A stretch of DNA of 64,000 nucleotides. Origin: Aphis gossypii. Its lineage: Eukaryota > Arthropoda > Insecta > Hemiptera > Aphididae. Where the stretch lies: the NCBI RefSeq assembly GCF_020184175.1, contig NC_065530.1, forward strand, positions 19,383,260 to 19,447,259. Direction: 5' to 3'. Under the pieces are notes generated by a model. The model saw nothing but the letters and a program-made list of their open reading frames with translations, did not search any database and was not told the origin of the DNA. Both the position numbers and the translations under genes were made by a program. This document shows, piece by piece, positions 40,804 to 53,325 of the stretch; the first letter of the stretch is position 1; every line of letters begins with the position of its first letter.

Positions 40804-41978
40804 AACACTATAATAGTGAACTACTGGAAAGTATAAATATGATTAGTACACTTGAAACTACCTATTAAAACTATTAAATCTTATTATAAAATTATTTGTC
40901 ATATAAGAAAATGTTAATTTAAATTTAATATCTAGTATTTACCTTATTCTAACTGATTGGATATTTGTAGATATGCAGTATTCAGAAATCATTAATTATA
41001 TTAAATTTGTAAGTCTTGGCTTTAATATAGAACATTTTATTAAATTTTATCTGCAAAATAATTTATAAATGTTCGTAATTTTGATGAATTTCGTGAAATT
41101 TGAACCTAAAAAGGTTATAAATTAACGTTATTATCTATGAATAACACAAATAAAAAGTTAAAATATTTTTAAAACTATGCCATATAGGTATATCTAATAA
41201 ATGTTAATACGAATATTTCAAGTTTATAATTATTAATTTTCAATTAAAAATAAAAATAATTTTTTCAATAATTAGGTACCAATCTAGAATTTTAAAATTT
41301 TAAATCTAAATTATACTATCAGACTAAAATCGTATGCGCCGGTATTTGGTAACTGATTGATAAATCTTATTTTTTAAATAATTAATAACTATGAAATTAT
41401 GAAATTAAATATAAATATGTATAATAATATTATATCTATCAATTTAATCCAGAATTTATATATGTATATTGCTAATATTCTACAATATGTACATAGTATT
41501 CATTAACATTAAATAAAAAAACAAGTATAGATAAAATAATATAAAGTTGTCATTTCATTGCAGTATTCATCCATGATCTTTAATTTTTTATTTTTAATAA
41601 GAAACTTATATTAGCCATTGAATAAATTTAAATAATTTACACATAATTAGAGATATTTTCGAGATATTTTAAGGAAAAAACAGATTCATTTAATAAAGCA
41701 AAACAATATTTTTTTTTCAGTAAATCAAAAATGATGATCTAATAATATAAATTCTAAACAATATAATAATATAAAAGAATAATTAATTTATGGATAAAAC
41801 GGTTCAACTTAATCTATATTATGACTTATAACAAATTCAAAGACACTCCTGAATAATAATGTTAAAACAATATGTATAACAATAGTTGTAATTTAGTAAT
41901 AGGTATAAAATATAATATATAGAAAATACGCCGCTGTAACTCTTCGTAATTATAAAAAAAAATTTAAATATTTTATTT

Positions 41979-42090
41979 TGGGAACAAAAACCGTCGGGAA
42001 AAAGGGGTTTGGAAAAAAAAGGTTTCAGGTTTTTGTACTTTTGGGCAAAACACCATAGGGGAATTTCGATTCTGGAAAAACGGCGGCCAC
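41979..42090. repeat. Degenerate phrase repeat rich in GGGAA/AACC words
   Basis: Short phrases such as GGGAACAAAAACCG, GGGAAAAAGGGG and GGAAAAAAAAGG follow one another. Similar phrase-like sequence on the opposite strand occurs at 48500-48600 (CTCGTAACCTTTTTCCTC...). No protein is readable. Confidence 0.4.
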
Positions 42091-42928
42091 CTATTCATAT
42101 GTATCTAATATCTAGAATTCAACGTTAATCTTAAATCTACATTGTTTCGATCTCATACAACAGCATAATATAATAATACATAAAATAGTATTATAGGTAC
42201 TATAATCTTGACCATATAATATTCAATACCACACGACTATCGATTCTATTCAGGGTTGGATAAAAAAAAAAACAATATTTTATTCGAAAATACAAAAAAA
42301 CGTGCTTCCCTTGTTTTATTTAATTTAAACATGTTTTATTTTTAACTCAAGTTAATTTACAGGTAATATTGGAATTAGGAATTTAATAAAATCAGTTAAT
42401 ACTTTGTAATTTTACTATAAAGTAAATAATAATTATTATGTAGATATATACATAAATTGTAAAAAAATCGTCCTTTTACAAATTCTGTTAGTGATGTTCT
42501 TGAACCGACTTTTATAGTAAGTTACTCATAACATTATAATATTGTATGTTGTACATATTTTGGGATATTTTAATTATAATTTGAACAATGTTTTTTCTTA
42601 CTCTTACAAGACTTGTCTTAAAACATGTGTTTACTAAAAATGTTCTTTTAATATGAACCTTGTTTAATACGATGTTGTTTAAAACAACCGACCCTGAATT
42701 ACTATTTTAAAATATAAATAATATTATACATTTTATAATAAATATTAAATATCCACGTCTCATACATCACATTATATACCTACTTATATATAATATTTTT
42801 ATACGTGTGAGCGAGGTATAACGATCGTATAGGGTTGGGGTACTCGAGTGTGCGAGTGAGTCTACGACAACGTCGACAACGATATACGTGTGTATCACAC
42901 GACGCCGCTGATGTGCAGAATGGGACGT

Positions 42929-45900
42929 TCAGTGCGCCTCCAGTGCAGTCGTGTAGTTGTTAACGCTGGTGCTGTTGGTGACGGCGGCGGCGGTGACCAC
43001 CACTTTCTGGAACGCGCCAATTATCTCGTAGACGCTCGCGTACGTGCCGGTAACGAATCCGAGCGCACCCAGCACCAAAGTAACGCAGTTCATCACCAAT
43101 CGCCAGCTGAACACGCCGTAGCCGTTGCCGCCGTCGTCGGCACTGGTAACTGCCATATGGCACAGCGGCGGGAATATCAGCGCCAGGAACGTGCTGGCCA
43201 CGGCACCCATCATCGATATGAACAGGCTCAGGTGCGGTATCACGTCTGCCGCGATGACTGCAACACGCGAAATAACGCACACATAATATGTGATTATAAT
43301 AATGTCGAACCTGACTAGTGCTGTTACTTATTAGCGGGGCTCAGAAGTTCTAACAATTACATTTTTTTTTTTTTTTTTTGTTAAGTCATATAGAACATCG
43401 AAAGTAAGATATAAATTTATTTCACACTTTCCTAATGTTGTAGATATAGGAAATTGTATTTTCTAATTTACGCATATTTACGGTTCCTATTGCTATTTTG
43501 CTAATTTAGAGTTTTAAGTACTAGTTATAGGCATGTTGTTATATAGTGTAAAGGAGATAAACAAAATAATTTCAATATAATATAATATAAATATGCGAAC
43601 GAAAACATGTATTTTGATTTTCAAATATTAGGGTACGTCATCGATTGTTATCGTAAATCACATCGGACAATTATATATTCCATTCGCATTTCAAATAATT
43701 TTAATAATTTAGTTATTTTTAAAATAATGTCAGACGCATTACTACTGCAATTATCAGATTCGTCATATTTATGTTCCTGCAGGATTAGAACCTATAGTTC
43801 TTTATTATCTACAACCAAAATAATATAAAATTTGTAAAACTAAAAAAATCTAAAAATTTGCTTGATTATTTTATTTTGTATATTTATCAATTTTTAGTTC
43901 TATTTTTGGTGTTTTCAAGTTCATATTAAAGCGCTAAAAATGTAAATTTTTTAGTGCTATAACTAACTTCTGAGCTCTGCTTATTAGGTAACTTGGGTGT
44001 AAGGACCTGAGTGCTATCATGGACCTAGTGCATAATAATTATAAACTATAAAATAGTATGAAAAAAAAATCAAAAACTAATCGCAATTATTAAAGCCAGC
44101 TGTTTAGGGCTGATGGTATTTTTGATGTATAACCAACTGATAACACGAATATTAGTATTCTCGATATTTAAAGACAATTTCCATTATACAGTATACACAT
44201 TCATGTGATCACAACTGTTGATGAACACACCATAAATATCTCATAATGGTTAAATATTTAAATTAGGTAGGTAAATACGATTATATTATTTATGCTATGT
44301 AAATGGCGAATGTTGAGCTAATTTGAACAACACTGCAGTATCGTGGTTAATCGTGTAAAATCACTTTGGTATATCAAAAGCTTACCATGAATACTGACCG
44401 ATCGCAGAAGAACCCACCTTAAAAATTCTAATTATTGGGTAATTACCGTTTTTAACGAAAATAAAAACCCATCGTGATTCATGACAATTTTTTAATCTAT
44501 ATTTATATAAAAAAAATATTATTACGTTTTTCATTTATTTCATTGTATAAAGTGAGATTTAGTTTGAATTTACCTACCTATTATTTATCTGTATATTATC
44601 GACATAATGGGAGAACGTTGAAGATTAAGTGATCTCATCAATCATTTAAAATAAGCATTTAATTTTCCTGAGTTTGAAAAAACTAGTCTAGATTTACTAA
44701 AAATACCATATTACCAGTTAGTTATATAATAAATGTGGATATTGGAAATTTTAAATACTATACCAGCTCTAGCTACAACTGATTATGATTTTTAGAAAAA
44801 GAAAATATTGTATATTTGTATACCTAAAATTACCAGTTGTCGTATTTTTTCTTTAAATATTTATTGGAATTGAAGCCATTCAGATATTTTCAATTTCTTA
44901 TACTTCATTACAAATCGCAAAATGAAAATAAAACCTTGTTATTTTTCAATTGTTTAACGCTCTTAAAATATAAAATAATATATTTATTTTTTTGTTTCTC
45001 TAAGATACCATTATCAAACACTAAAATATATTCTGTGTGGTTCCACATTTAAAGTATTACTCATACACATATAGTCATAAATAAATATTACGTATTACTG
45101 TAATGATCATTATAATATTATACTTAGTGATCAAGAATATAATAAGGTATTGCGTACACGTGTTCTGTTAAGCACTCACAAGTCATAAGTAGATACCTAG
45201 AAGGCAGAATATTTCAATGCGAGACTAAAAATATGTTTACATAAAATCTTAATAAATCCATAATATGAATGAAATATCATAAAATATAAAACACGTGAAC
45301 TATACGTTTTAATATAATCTAGCACGTAAGTAATGAGTTTTTTTGTCAATGTCATCACGTTAAATTCGTTTTTATAATATGCATATGTATGATTAAAATG
45401 TAAAATAAAATTATAAACTTATTAAAAATTAAAATAAATAATCAATAATATTTACTAACAAGTAATAAGCACCAGTATTACACGTAAACCAGTTTCCCAA
45501 AGTAAAGGTGATCTGAAGGGGCCAAATTTTTGTTCGACTTTTGGCCATAAAATTTCAACTGGTACGTAGAACTGTAATGTGTATGTGCATATGATACCAA
45601 ACATCATACTTGAAATTACGACTTTAGATAACCTGTAAAATACAATGTTGACTTATATAGTATACGTACAATTGTACAATAAATATAATTTTAAAACTAT
45701 ATAAAATACTTACAAAAATTCTTCTGGTAAATTTAAAGTAAGACTACCTCGTACTGCATTCCCAAATTTTAAATACCCCATAAAACCGGTAAGAACTATA
45801 AAACTCGTAACAATTACCATGCCTACGTTTAATACTCCGAATGGAGTCGAAAATTGTTTTGGTTTTTTCATTTCTTGCTCTAATGGTAATACCTAAAAAT

Positions 45901-48900
45901 AATAATAATAAACGTCAATTATAAATTTAAAAAATATATAGGTATATATTTATTAAAAAATTGTATATGGGCAAAATTTACCAAACTTATTCCTTCGAAT
46001 GAAAAAATACTGGTACCAAAAAATAGAGGAATTGTTGTCCAATGAGCAATAGCGGATCTTGAAGATAATGGTGGTAAATCAATAGTACAATAGTACAAAA
46101 TTACAACCAAACCCACAAGCATACATATATTTGCTACTGCAGACAAACGAGCAATGAATTTCAAACTTCTGATAAGTGATGAAATCATTATAGGCACCAT
46201 TGATATTAATATACTAACGTGTACATCTAATTGTATGTTATACCAACTCAACACCTAAAAACACACATTAGGTAAAGTAAGTTTTAGTTTTTTTTTTCAA
46301 TACTACCAGTAAATATAGTATTGATAATTAATATCCTGAGTATCTTCAATGCTTCAATATTATGGTTACTTATTAATCAAAAAATAAATTAATTAAGTTA
46401 AACAATACATTTTTAAACTTTATTTAGTTTATAATTATTACAAAATAGGTAAATGTTCGAAACTGAAAAAATAATTATCTACTCACATTTTAAATGTTTA
46501 TTTATCAATAACTTATGAAATTGTAAACTATTTGATTAATTAAATACAATAAATTCTAACCTCATCCTTATTGTTGGTATAGATCATAGATATTTGGCAA
46601 TTATTAAAAAACTTAGGGGACATCATACCCATGTTTTCATTGTATTACAAATAAACAAACATAACATTTTACAATTAAGTCCAAAAAAACAATTGTTGGC
46701 TTTAATAAAAAAATTAATTGACCTATTATCAAACTTAAATTAGAACATTACCTATGTTTTAAAGTTGACTTATTACGTTTTTTCAATTTTTAATCGAGTT
46801 ATAAGCATTTAAAATTTGTGATATTTTATACAATACAAAATCACTTAAAAATTAAAGAGCCTATACATATTATACCTATTTTTTTGTAAGAATATTTTAA
46901 TTATTTTAAATTTGAAAAATAAGTTGTTTATACTTTTGGTGTTACTTACATAATTAAAATTGATTAATAATATTATACGAATCATAAATCATAGTAATAA
47001 CGTATTATATTATACATAAGTATTAAGTATATATATTTGTAAAAACAAAAGCAATTTGATACAATATTCTAACGTAGAATATAAATTTTCACAAATATGT
47101 ATTTTTATTTTGTTTTAATGTAATAAATAAAGAGCTATTATTTATTTTAAAAATGTAATAACGTGGTGTTTTTAATAACATTAAAAAATTGATAATATAC
47201 TCATTGCAATTATTTATAATTTGAGTATTTTTAAAAAATGTAGTTCATTATTATAATAAATTAATGAAGCTCAAATATGTCTTTGATTATATTTGCCATA
47301 TTTATTGTTGAAAACCAACCATAAAAAAAATTGATATCCAATTATAAGTTAATTATTACATAACATAAATTATCGTGCATTACTCGTTTAATATTATCGT
47401 TTTCTAGAGAATCATACAATATCCTAAATTTAAAAAAAAGTATAAATACGGTACATAAAAAGTCATTTAAGAAACAATAATTTACTTTACCTGTTGAATA
47501 GATTTTGATACAAAGAGAATATAAACACAACAAAATCCCAACTGAGTGATGACTATAAAACTATTTACACTATTCCTGTACAACAAAACAAACATATCAA
47601 AGTAATTAGTAAATCCTATTACTCTCTACATAAACATATAAATAAAACTTAATTTTTAAAACATTTTTTAGTACAATTATAAGTTAGAAGTAATTTTTTT
47701 TTAAAGTTTACCATTGAAGAATATTAATTATACAGTGATCACAATATTAAATTAAATAATTTATTATTTTATGTGTATAGTATAATTCTTAACCAACGTA
47801 TATTTTATACATTTGAACTAAGACTATGATTAATTATATTAATTAGCTGATTACCGCTTACCGAAAAAAAACTGAATAACTTTGAAATCGCTGTGGTCCA
47901 GATTGAAAAGATAATTCTACTGTCTCAGCAAATTGTGGATTATGTTGTAATTTAAGTTTTTCTTTAACACTTTTTGAACACTGCACCTAAAAATAACGTT
48001 CTGTGTAGGTATGTAATATTTTTATATAGTTAGTTTTAGTCCAGTACAGAGTGATTCACTAAGTATACTCATTTCCTGTATCTGTTTTAATCATACTTTT
48101 ATTCATAGTATAATTTTTGGAATTTCTAAGTACGTATTGGTAATTAAAGACTATATCATCAAATACTTAAAGTGTTTTATGCTATTTAGAGAGTATCCTT
48201 TACCGATAAAATGTTCATTATTCAAAATATAAGAACCATCATTTTGTTCTAAAAATTGTTTGTTAAATGATTTTCTTGAAAATATAGATAGATATAAATC
48301 GAGTTTCAATGTTTTTAATGAATTAAGAATAAGTTTAAAAGATATGGTCTTATGCTTTGATGATTTGAAAATTGTAATAATTCTTTAGGTATTAATTAAA
48401 ATAAATAAATCAAAATTCAACATTTTTACTATATAAAAAATTGTGTTTTATATATTAATAAAGACTATTTACCCTTAGTGCATAAAATTTGATTACTCAA
48501 ACGGTTACCGGTATTTTTCTCGAATGGTATTTTACGCGAAAATTCGTAAACTCGTAACCTTTTTCCTCAAACACCTTTTACCCAAATTAATATTAGAGAA
48601 GATAAGTTATAAATTTATAATTAATAAATATAAAATATAAAAATTAATTTAATTACATAATAAATTATTAGTGTAACAACTAAATATTAAAAAGTTATAT
48701 GTCGTAGTAACGATGGTTAAGTCCGATAAAGGTATGATACTTGTACTTTTTGTAAATACCATCTTTATCGCATAATTACAAAGAATCTACGTGAACATTT
48801 TCGAAAAGTCTTATTATTATATTTATTATGTAGTTTGTAAACAGAAAGTAACCTGCACCGGCTACTGACCGTCAACTAAACCAAAAGCAGAAAAAACACA

Positions 48901-50359
48901 TTATTTATTTTATCAATTAAGAATGTAGGTACCTACCTAATTATAAAATAAACTAAGTTTTGAAAATATGTAATAAAAAGTTAATTTAATAAGCATCTAA
49001 TATTACATAAACGTATAAATACTCAACTGACCTTTAGTTTTGTTTAGAATTATTTTAATTAGTGTTAATTTAATATTAATTGTTTTCCAATTTATATATA
49101 TTTATTTTGGCACATCAATGTCATTCTCCAAAATCATTTTCCCCAAGTGTGAAAAATACTTTATTTGTTATTGTAGAATGTGATACATATATTATATTTA
49201 TTGTATTGAATGTTAGGAAGTATTTAGTGTTTGTTAACTATACATTATTAAACATACCTACATTATAACTACGTTACCTACTATAAAAATTTAATACATT
49301 AAATTTAAAAATCACATTTTAAAATATTTTTAAACATTTGTTAATTCTTTGAAATCTAAAATGAGACCAGGAAATTCTAAGATTGCGAATAAATAAGGAG
49401 TGTATTATTTTATCGAACCGATAACCCATTAACTTTTGCATTATAAAATAATCTTGTTTATAATAAATATCGTGACATAATAATTTTACGTTACAGTTAC
49501 ATAATTATCTACATTAGTAAACTATAGTTTAATAATCCTTTTGATACTTTAAATTTTGTACTCTAATTTGTAATCATTATACAAAAAGTATTTAAAACAA
49601 CTCTTCTTTATCTACTTAATCTTTATTTAGTTTTAACAAAAATACTAGATTATTTATTGAAATATTGTGTTTAAATTAGCTCATAAATTATATATTTAAT
49701 ATAGTCAGATTATAGACATTTAAACGGATGGTAGAAATTTAAATCATTATTAACAATACATCTTAAAAATTAGTTTGAAGAGTACCTATCTCGTTAATAG
49801 TTATGGTAAACTAAAATCTACATAATAAAAAAAAGTAACTTTTCTTATATTATATTGTTGAGTCACGAATTTTTGCTGCAGTAGTTACTATCTGAGTTCA
49901 AACCATGTGTAAAAACTATAAAAGCTGAAATACTTATGTTGAATAAAATAATTTTATAATAATTTCTTACTAATACATGTTGATTGTAAACACAAATAAT
50001 TCCAATGATACATGTTAAAATTGGTGACAAAAATAATCCTCCATTTTTAAATGCATCTCCCATAGCTAAAATTCCACATCCGACGTTTCCTTTCAGCATA
50101 TTTATCAGTGTATTTAGGTAACTAAAACAATTTTTAATGTTTTTTATAAATTGATTATAATTTTATATTTTTATCAAAAAACGTATTATAGTTTTAGCAC
50201 TTACGACGTCGGATGTGCAGTAGGATTATAGACTATAGACAGTATGCTAAGTCTATGTTCGGCATTTTCTCTTTTTGTCTGTTCATTTTTGCCATTTGAC
50301 CGAATATTAACGCAATCCGACTTCCATTTTTCTTTGGCCATATTACCGCTCTCAATCAT
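42929..50359 (-). CDS. SLC36-like proton-coupled amino acid transporter, copy B, at least eight exons
   Basis: Exons on the minus strand: 50443-50205 (in-frame ATG at 50359), 50121-49971, 47986-47862, 47575-47491, 46254-45982, 45892-45714, 45632-45460, 43257-42929. From ATG 50359 the sum is 1470 nt, 489 residues. Marks: HPTSYLNTLINMLKGNVGCG in TM1, ITQLGFCCVYILF, FSFEGISLVLPLEQEM, and VIPHLSLFISMMGAV. Role and fold are as for copy A, whose five corresponding exon lengths (151, 85, 273, 179, 173) are identical; the other internal pair is 125 against 128. The frame is open from 50443, before the ATG (SDLSEKSDKLSVQSRSVKSV), so the true N-terminus may be longer and start in an upstream exon (see 51260-51313). 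The last exon is about 60% GC and adds a Ser/Thr/Ala-rich tail ending TTALEAH that copy A lacks. Possible poly(A) signals (TTTATT on plus) lie near 42316 and 42336. Confidence 0.93.
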
Positions 50360-51259
50360 TAAAAGTGAAGAAGTCTCGTCGTCTACAGATTTAACTGATC
50401 TCGATTGTACGGATAATTTGTCACTTTTCTCAGAAAGATCACTCTATAAAAGTAAATAAATTAGCAGATAATTAACTGTTTAAATTCTTTACATATGATT
50501 ATAATCCAATCACAAGTAATTATTTTGTATTTAAACTGTATAAAATATTGCAATTATTATACATTTTAGCTTTAAAAAAAAATGTTAAATGATTATTGTA
50601 ACAACTATAGTTAAGACTTATGGATAAACACTTATATAGGTATTTAAAAACCTAATACGAAATGATAATTAAAATAATCACAGTTATGTTATAAATTATA
50701 ATACCAACCACATTAGTTTCATACAATATTATTTAACAATATGCATACATTAAATTCAGATTAAAATGAATTCTATAATTAATCAACACTTAAAATTATA
50801 ATATTTATTATCAATTATTATAGATCAATAATAATCCACAACAATGATATTTTATTGATGAATCATGAATACTCTTAAATAAGGATTTTTAATGATTAAA
50901 CTATTATAAAATCTAAAATATTGATAGTCGACTTTGAAGGAACATTTGAGATGGTAGAAAAGGGGTATACATAGATAAATAGATATACGCAAAAAATAAC
51001 GTTGTTAAATGCCTATAATATAATGCATTATTAGTTATAAACTAAAATAAACCATGTAGACATAATTATTCCAAAAATGTGTACCCTGGTGTTACCTATA
51101 CAATCTATTTTTACCTTTAAAAAAAAAATACTATATATAGGTATTTTAATACACGTATAATCAATGGTATATTATAAGGTACTTGTATAATATTATATTA
51201 TATATAATTTATAAAATTTATCAATGAAGGTACATAATTATAATAAAATATGTATACAC

Positions 51260-51313
51260 ACCGTGCTTTTTTATATTTCTATAACTTAAATTAACATTTT
51301 TATCCGCTACCAT
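51260..51313 (-). other. Possible upstream first coding exon of SLC36 copy B
   Basis: ATGGTAGCGGATAAAAATGT opens an 18-codon frame (MVADKNVNLSYRNIKKHG). Ending it before GTGTAT keeps phase 0, needed to join the exon at 50443. The better-looking donor one step earlier (G then GTGTGT) gives the wrong phase and a stop, so this link is uncertain. Confidence 0.35.
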
Positions 51314-52430
51314 TATTTTAATTTTTAACTTTAAGTCTTCGGTAATTGTTATCTACATTTGTATTAACACTTGTTATTTATATCTACAATAGAAACTATT
51401 CTATTAAATCAAAATATTACAAGTATATTTATTATATATATTTACATCTATATTACTAAGTGGATTATATAGATAATAAAAATAAATTCTTTGTGTGCAT
51501 GTGTAGTGTCTAAGTGTGTATTTTAAAATCTACCAATAAGTATATTAAATAATAAGTCATTATTTTATTAAAGTACTAGATAATAGCAAGACATGCGTTC
51601 AAGCACGAATTCTAAGGCCTAAGATGCATTTCTATTGGGCTTACATGAATTGACAAAAAAGTAATTAAATAAAAATTTATGTCTTCTGACTTCTGAGACC
51701 AAAATATGTATGAGCATTCAATATGACTAATTATAGTTAGTTATAGTACCTACTATTCAATTCTGTTATCATGTCATGTATAATTATTTTTAGTTAATAT
51801 GAATTGGTTATTGATAATTTGTATATACGCCGTGATGAATGGTGTAATTTAATTGTAATTGAAATACAATAGTTATAACTTTAAAAAATCAACAATTGGA
51901 AATCATAATTTATTTAACAGTAAAAATAACTTCTTTTAATATTTATGTTAAGAACTCAAATATTCTAAAACTTGAAAGTTTAAATATTATTAACCTATGT
52001 ATTTAATTTATATTAATCTTTTTAAATTAATTAATTTCCTTTGCATATCTCTATTGACTAATTTAAAAAAATTGGTAGGTAAGACACAAATTCAAAATTT
52101 GACTTTAATATACGTAATAGTAGGTGGAATTTGATTTTGCATATTTTTGTATATTTGATACATTTATAATTATCACGTATATTTTGGCATATAATTATCT
52201 ATATATATATATATATTATCTAATCAAAAATACAAAAAATAACTTATTTTTACCCATGTCAATTGAATTGCTGAGAAAAATTTATGGAAAAATTTTAGTA
52301 TTTATTTATTCAAATTATAGAATTTTAATAAAATCTATAATTAATTTAAAAACATAAGGGTTTCTGTTAGCTCATTCAATCAAAATTATTGAAAATAAAC
52401 ATTGAGATAACTTGTACAACATTTTTTAAG

Positions 52431-52574
52431 TATATACAATAAATTTAAACAAATCATTGAAAAAAATTATGAGTTTTTGCAATTATCAAATAATATATCT
52501 AACATTATAACTGATGAAGAAACTGCTAAGAACAGAATACTAGAAGGCCTATCGAGAAGTGACTTGAGATACTT
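52431..52574 (+). other. Orphan exon-like segment, unidentified protein
   Basis: Bounded by TTTTTTAAG and by CTT followed by GTAAGTG, this 144-nt segment (phase 2 at both ends) reads IYNKFKQIIEKNYEFLQLSN, then NISNIITDEETAKNRILEGL, then SRSDLRY. Composition is protein-like (charged, helical) and both splice sites are good. I do not recognise the family and could not find partner exons nearby on this strand. Confidence 0.4.
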
Positions 52575-53058
52575 GTAAGTGTGCCTCAATATTTTCTACA
52601 GGTGTAGAAAAAGGTTTTTTTCGTTAAAAAATATATTTAATGTAAGCCGGTCAGTATTTTACTTTGAAAATTTATCCAAGTCTTTACTTATAAACTATAA
52701 TTCTTCAGATAACCTATAAAAATTTCACTATTTAATAATATTTAATAAATTAATTTTTTGTTTATATATTTTTTAGACGAATAAATTAACCAAAATCAAA
52801 ACTTGATATTCAATACACAGTTCATTCAATTATTACAACTATTTTTAATCATTTTCAATTATTTTATAAATTATAAACTCTTTTAAATTAACTTGTTTCA
52901 AAACATATTATTAAAATGAATATTGTTTTATTGATAATATATTTTTTTTGCATATTTATTATTGAATACCAGTCTCTACTAGATGTATATAGAATATTCA
53001 ATAGTTTTTAATTTGTCTACTTATAATTCAGATATGTATAACTTTTAAACAAAATAAA

Positions 53059-53193
53059 TCGGAAATATTTTCAAAAATACAATTATAAGCTAATTTTAAC
53101 TTTAATTTTTAAATACATTTTTATATCGGAAATATTTTCAAAAATACAATTATAAGCTAATTTTAACTTTAATTTTTTAAATACATTTTTATG
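53059..53193. repeat. Tandem duplication, 67-bp unit, two copies
   Basis: The unit starting TCGGAAATATTTTCAAAAAT is at 53059-53125 and again at 53126-53193. The copies differ by a single extra T in a T run, so the duplication is very recent. Confidence 0.95.
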
Positions 53194-53223
53194 TTTGTTC
53201 AAAATTTAAGTTAAAATTCTTAC

Positions 53224-53325
53224 TGCATTTAGACCGGCAGAAACTCCCAATTTTAAAATGTCATTCCTGTTTATTGATGAAATACTCTCTTCTACGGGTA
53301 ACATGATTATTCCAAATAAAATATC
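53224..53325 (-). other. Orphan exon-like segment, possibly a broken SLC36 piece
   Basis: On the minus strand a pyrimidine tract and CACACAG precede, and GTAAGA follows, a 102-nt open segment (phase 0 at both ends) that reads DILFGIIMLPVEESISSINR and then NDILKLGVSAGLNA. FGIIM..LPVEE recalls FGIIMFSFEGIGLVLPL of SLC36 copy A with part missing, which would make it a fragment of a third copy. The resemblance is short and it may belong to an unrelated gene. Confidence 0.35.

Larger units (their letters stand above)
32661..42928. other. Gene-poor spacer between the two SLC36 copies
   Basis: About 10 kb without a convincing exon on either strand. It is built largely from dispersed repeats and decayed elements, listed separately. 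A patch at 38370-38480 with GGTGCTGGACTGACGCCGAA has raised GC content but no readable protein. Confidence 0.5.

Noticed and set aside
42890..43318. Long plus-strand open frame and a second minus-strand frame overlapping the last exon of SLC36 copy B
   Set aside because: Both are shadows of a GC-rich exon; the minus-strand frame with the SLC36 motifs is the real one.
44837..45052. 71-codon plus-strand frame between SLC36 copy B exons
   Set aside because: Phe/Leu/Tyr/Lys-rich translation typical of random AT-rich DNA; it lies in the last intron of copy B.
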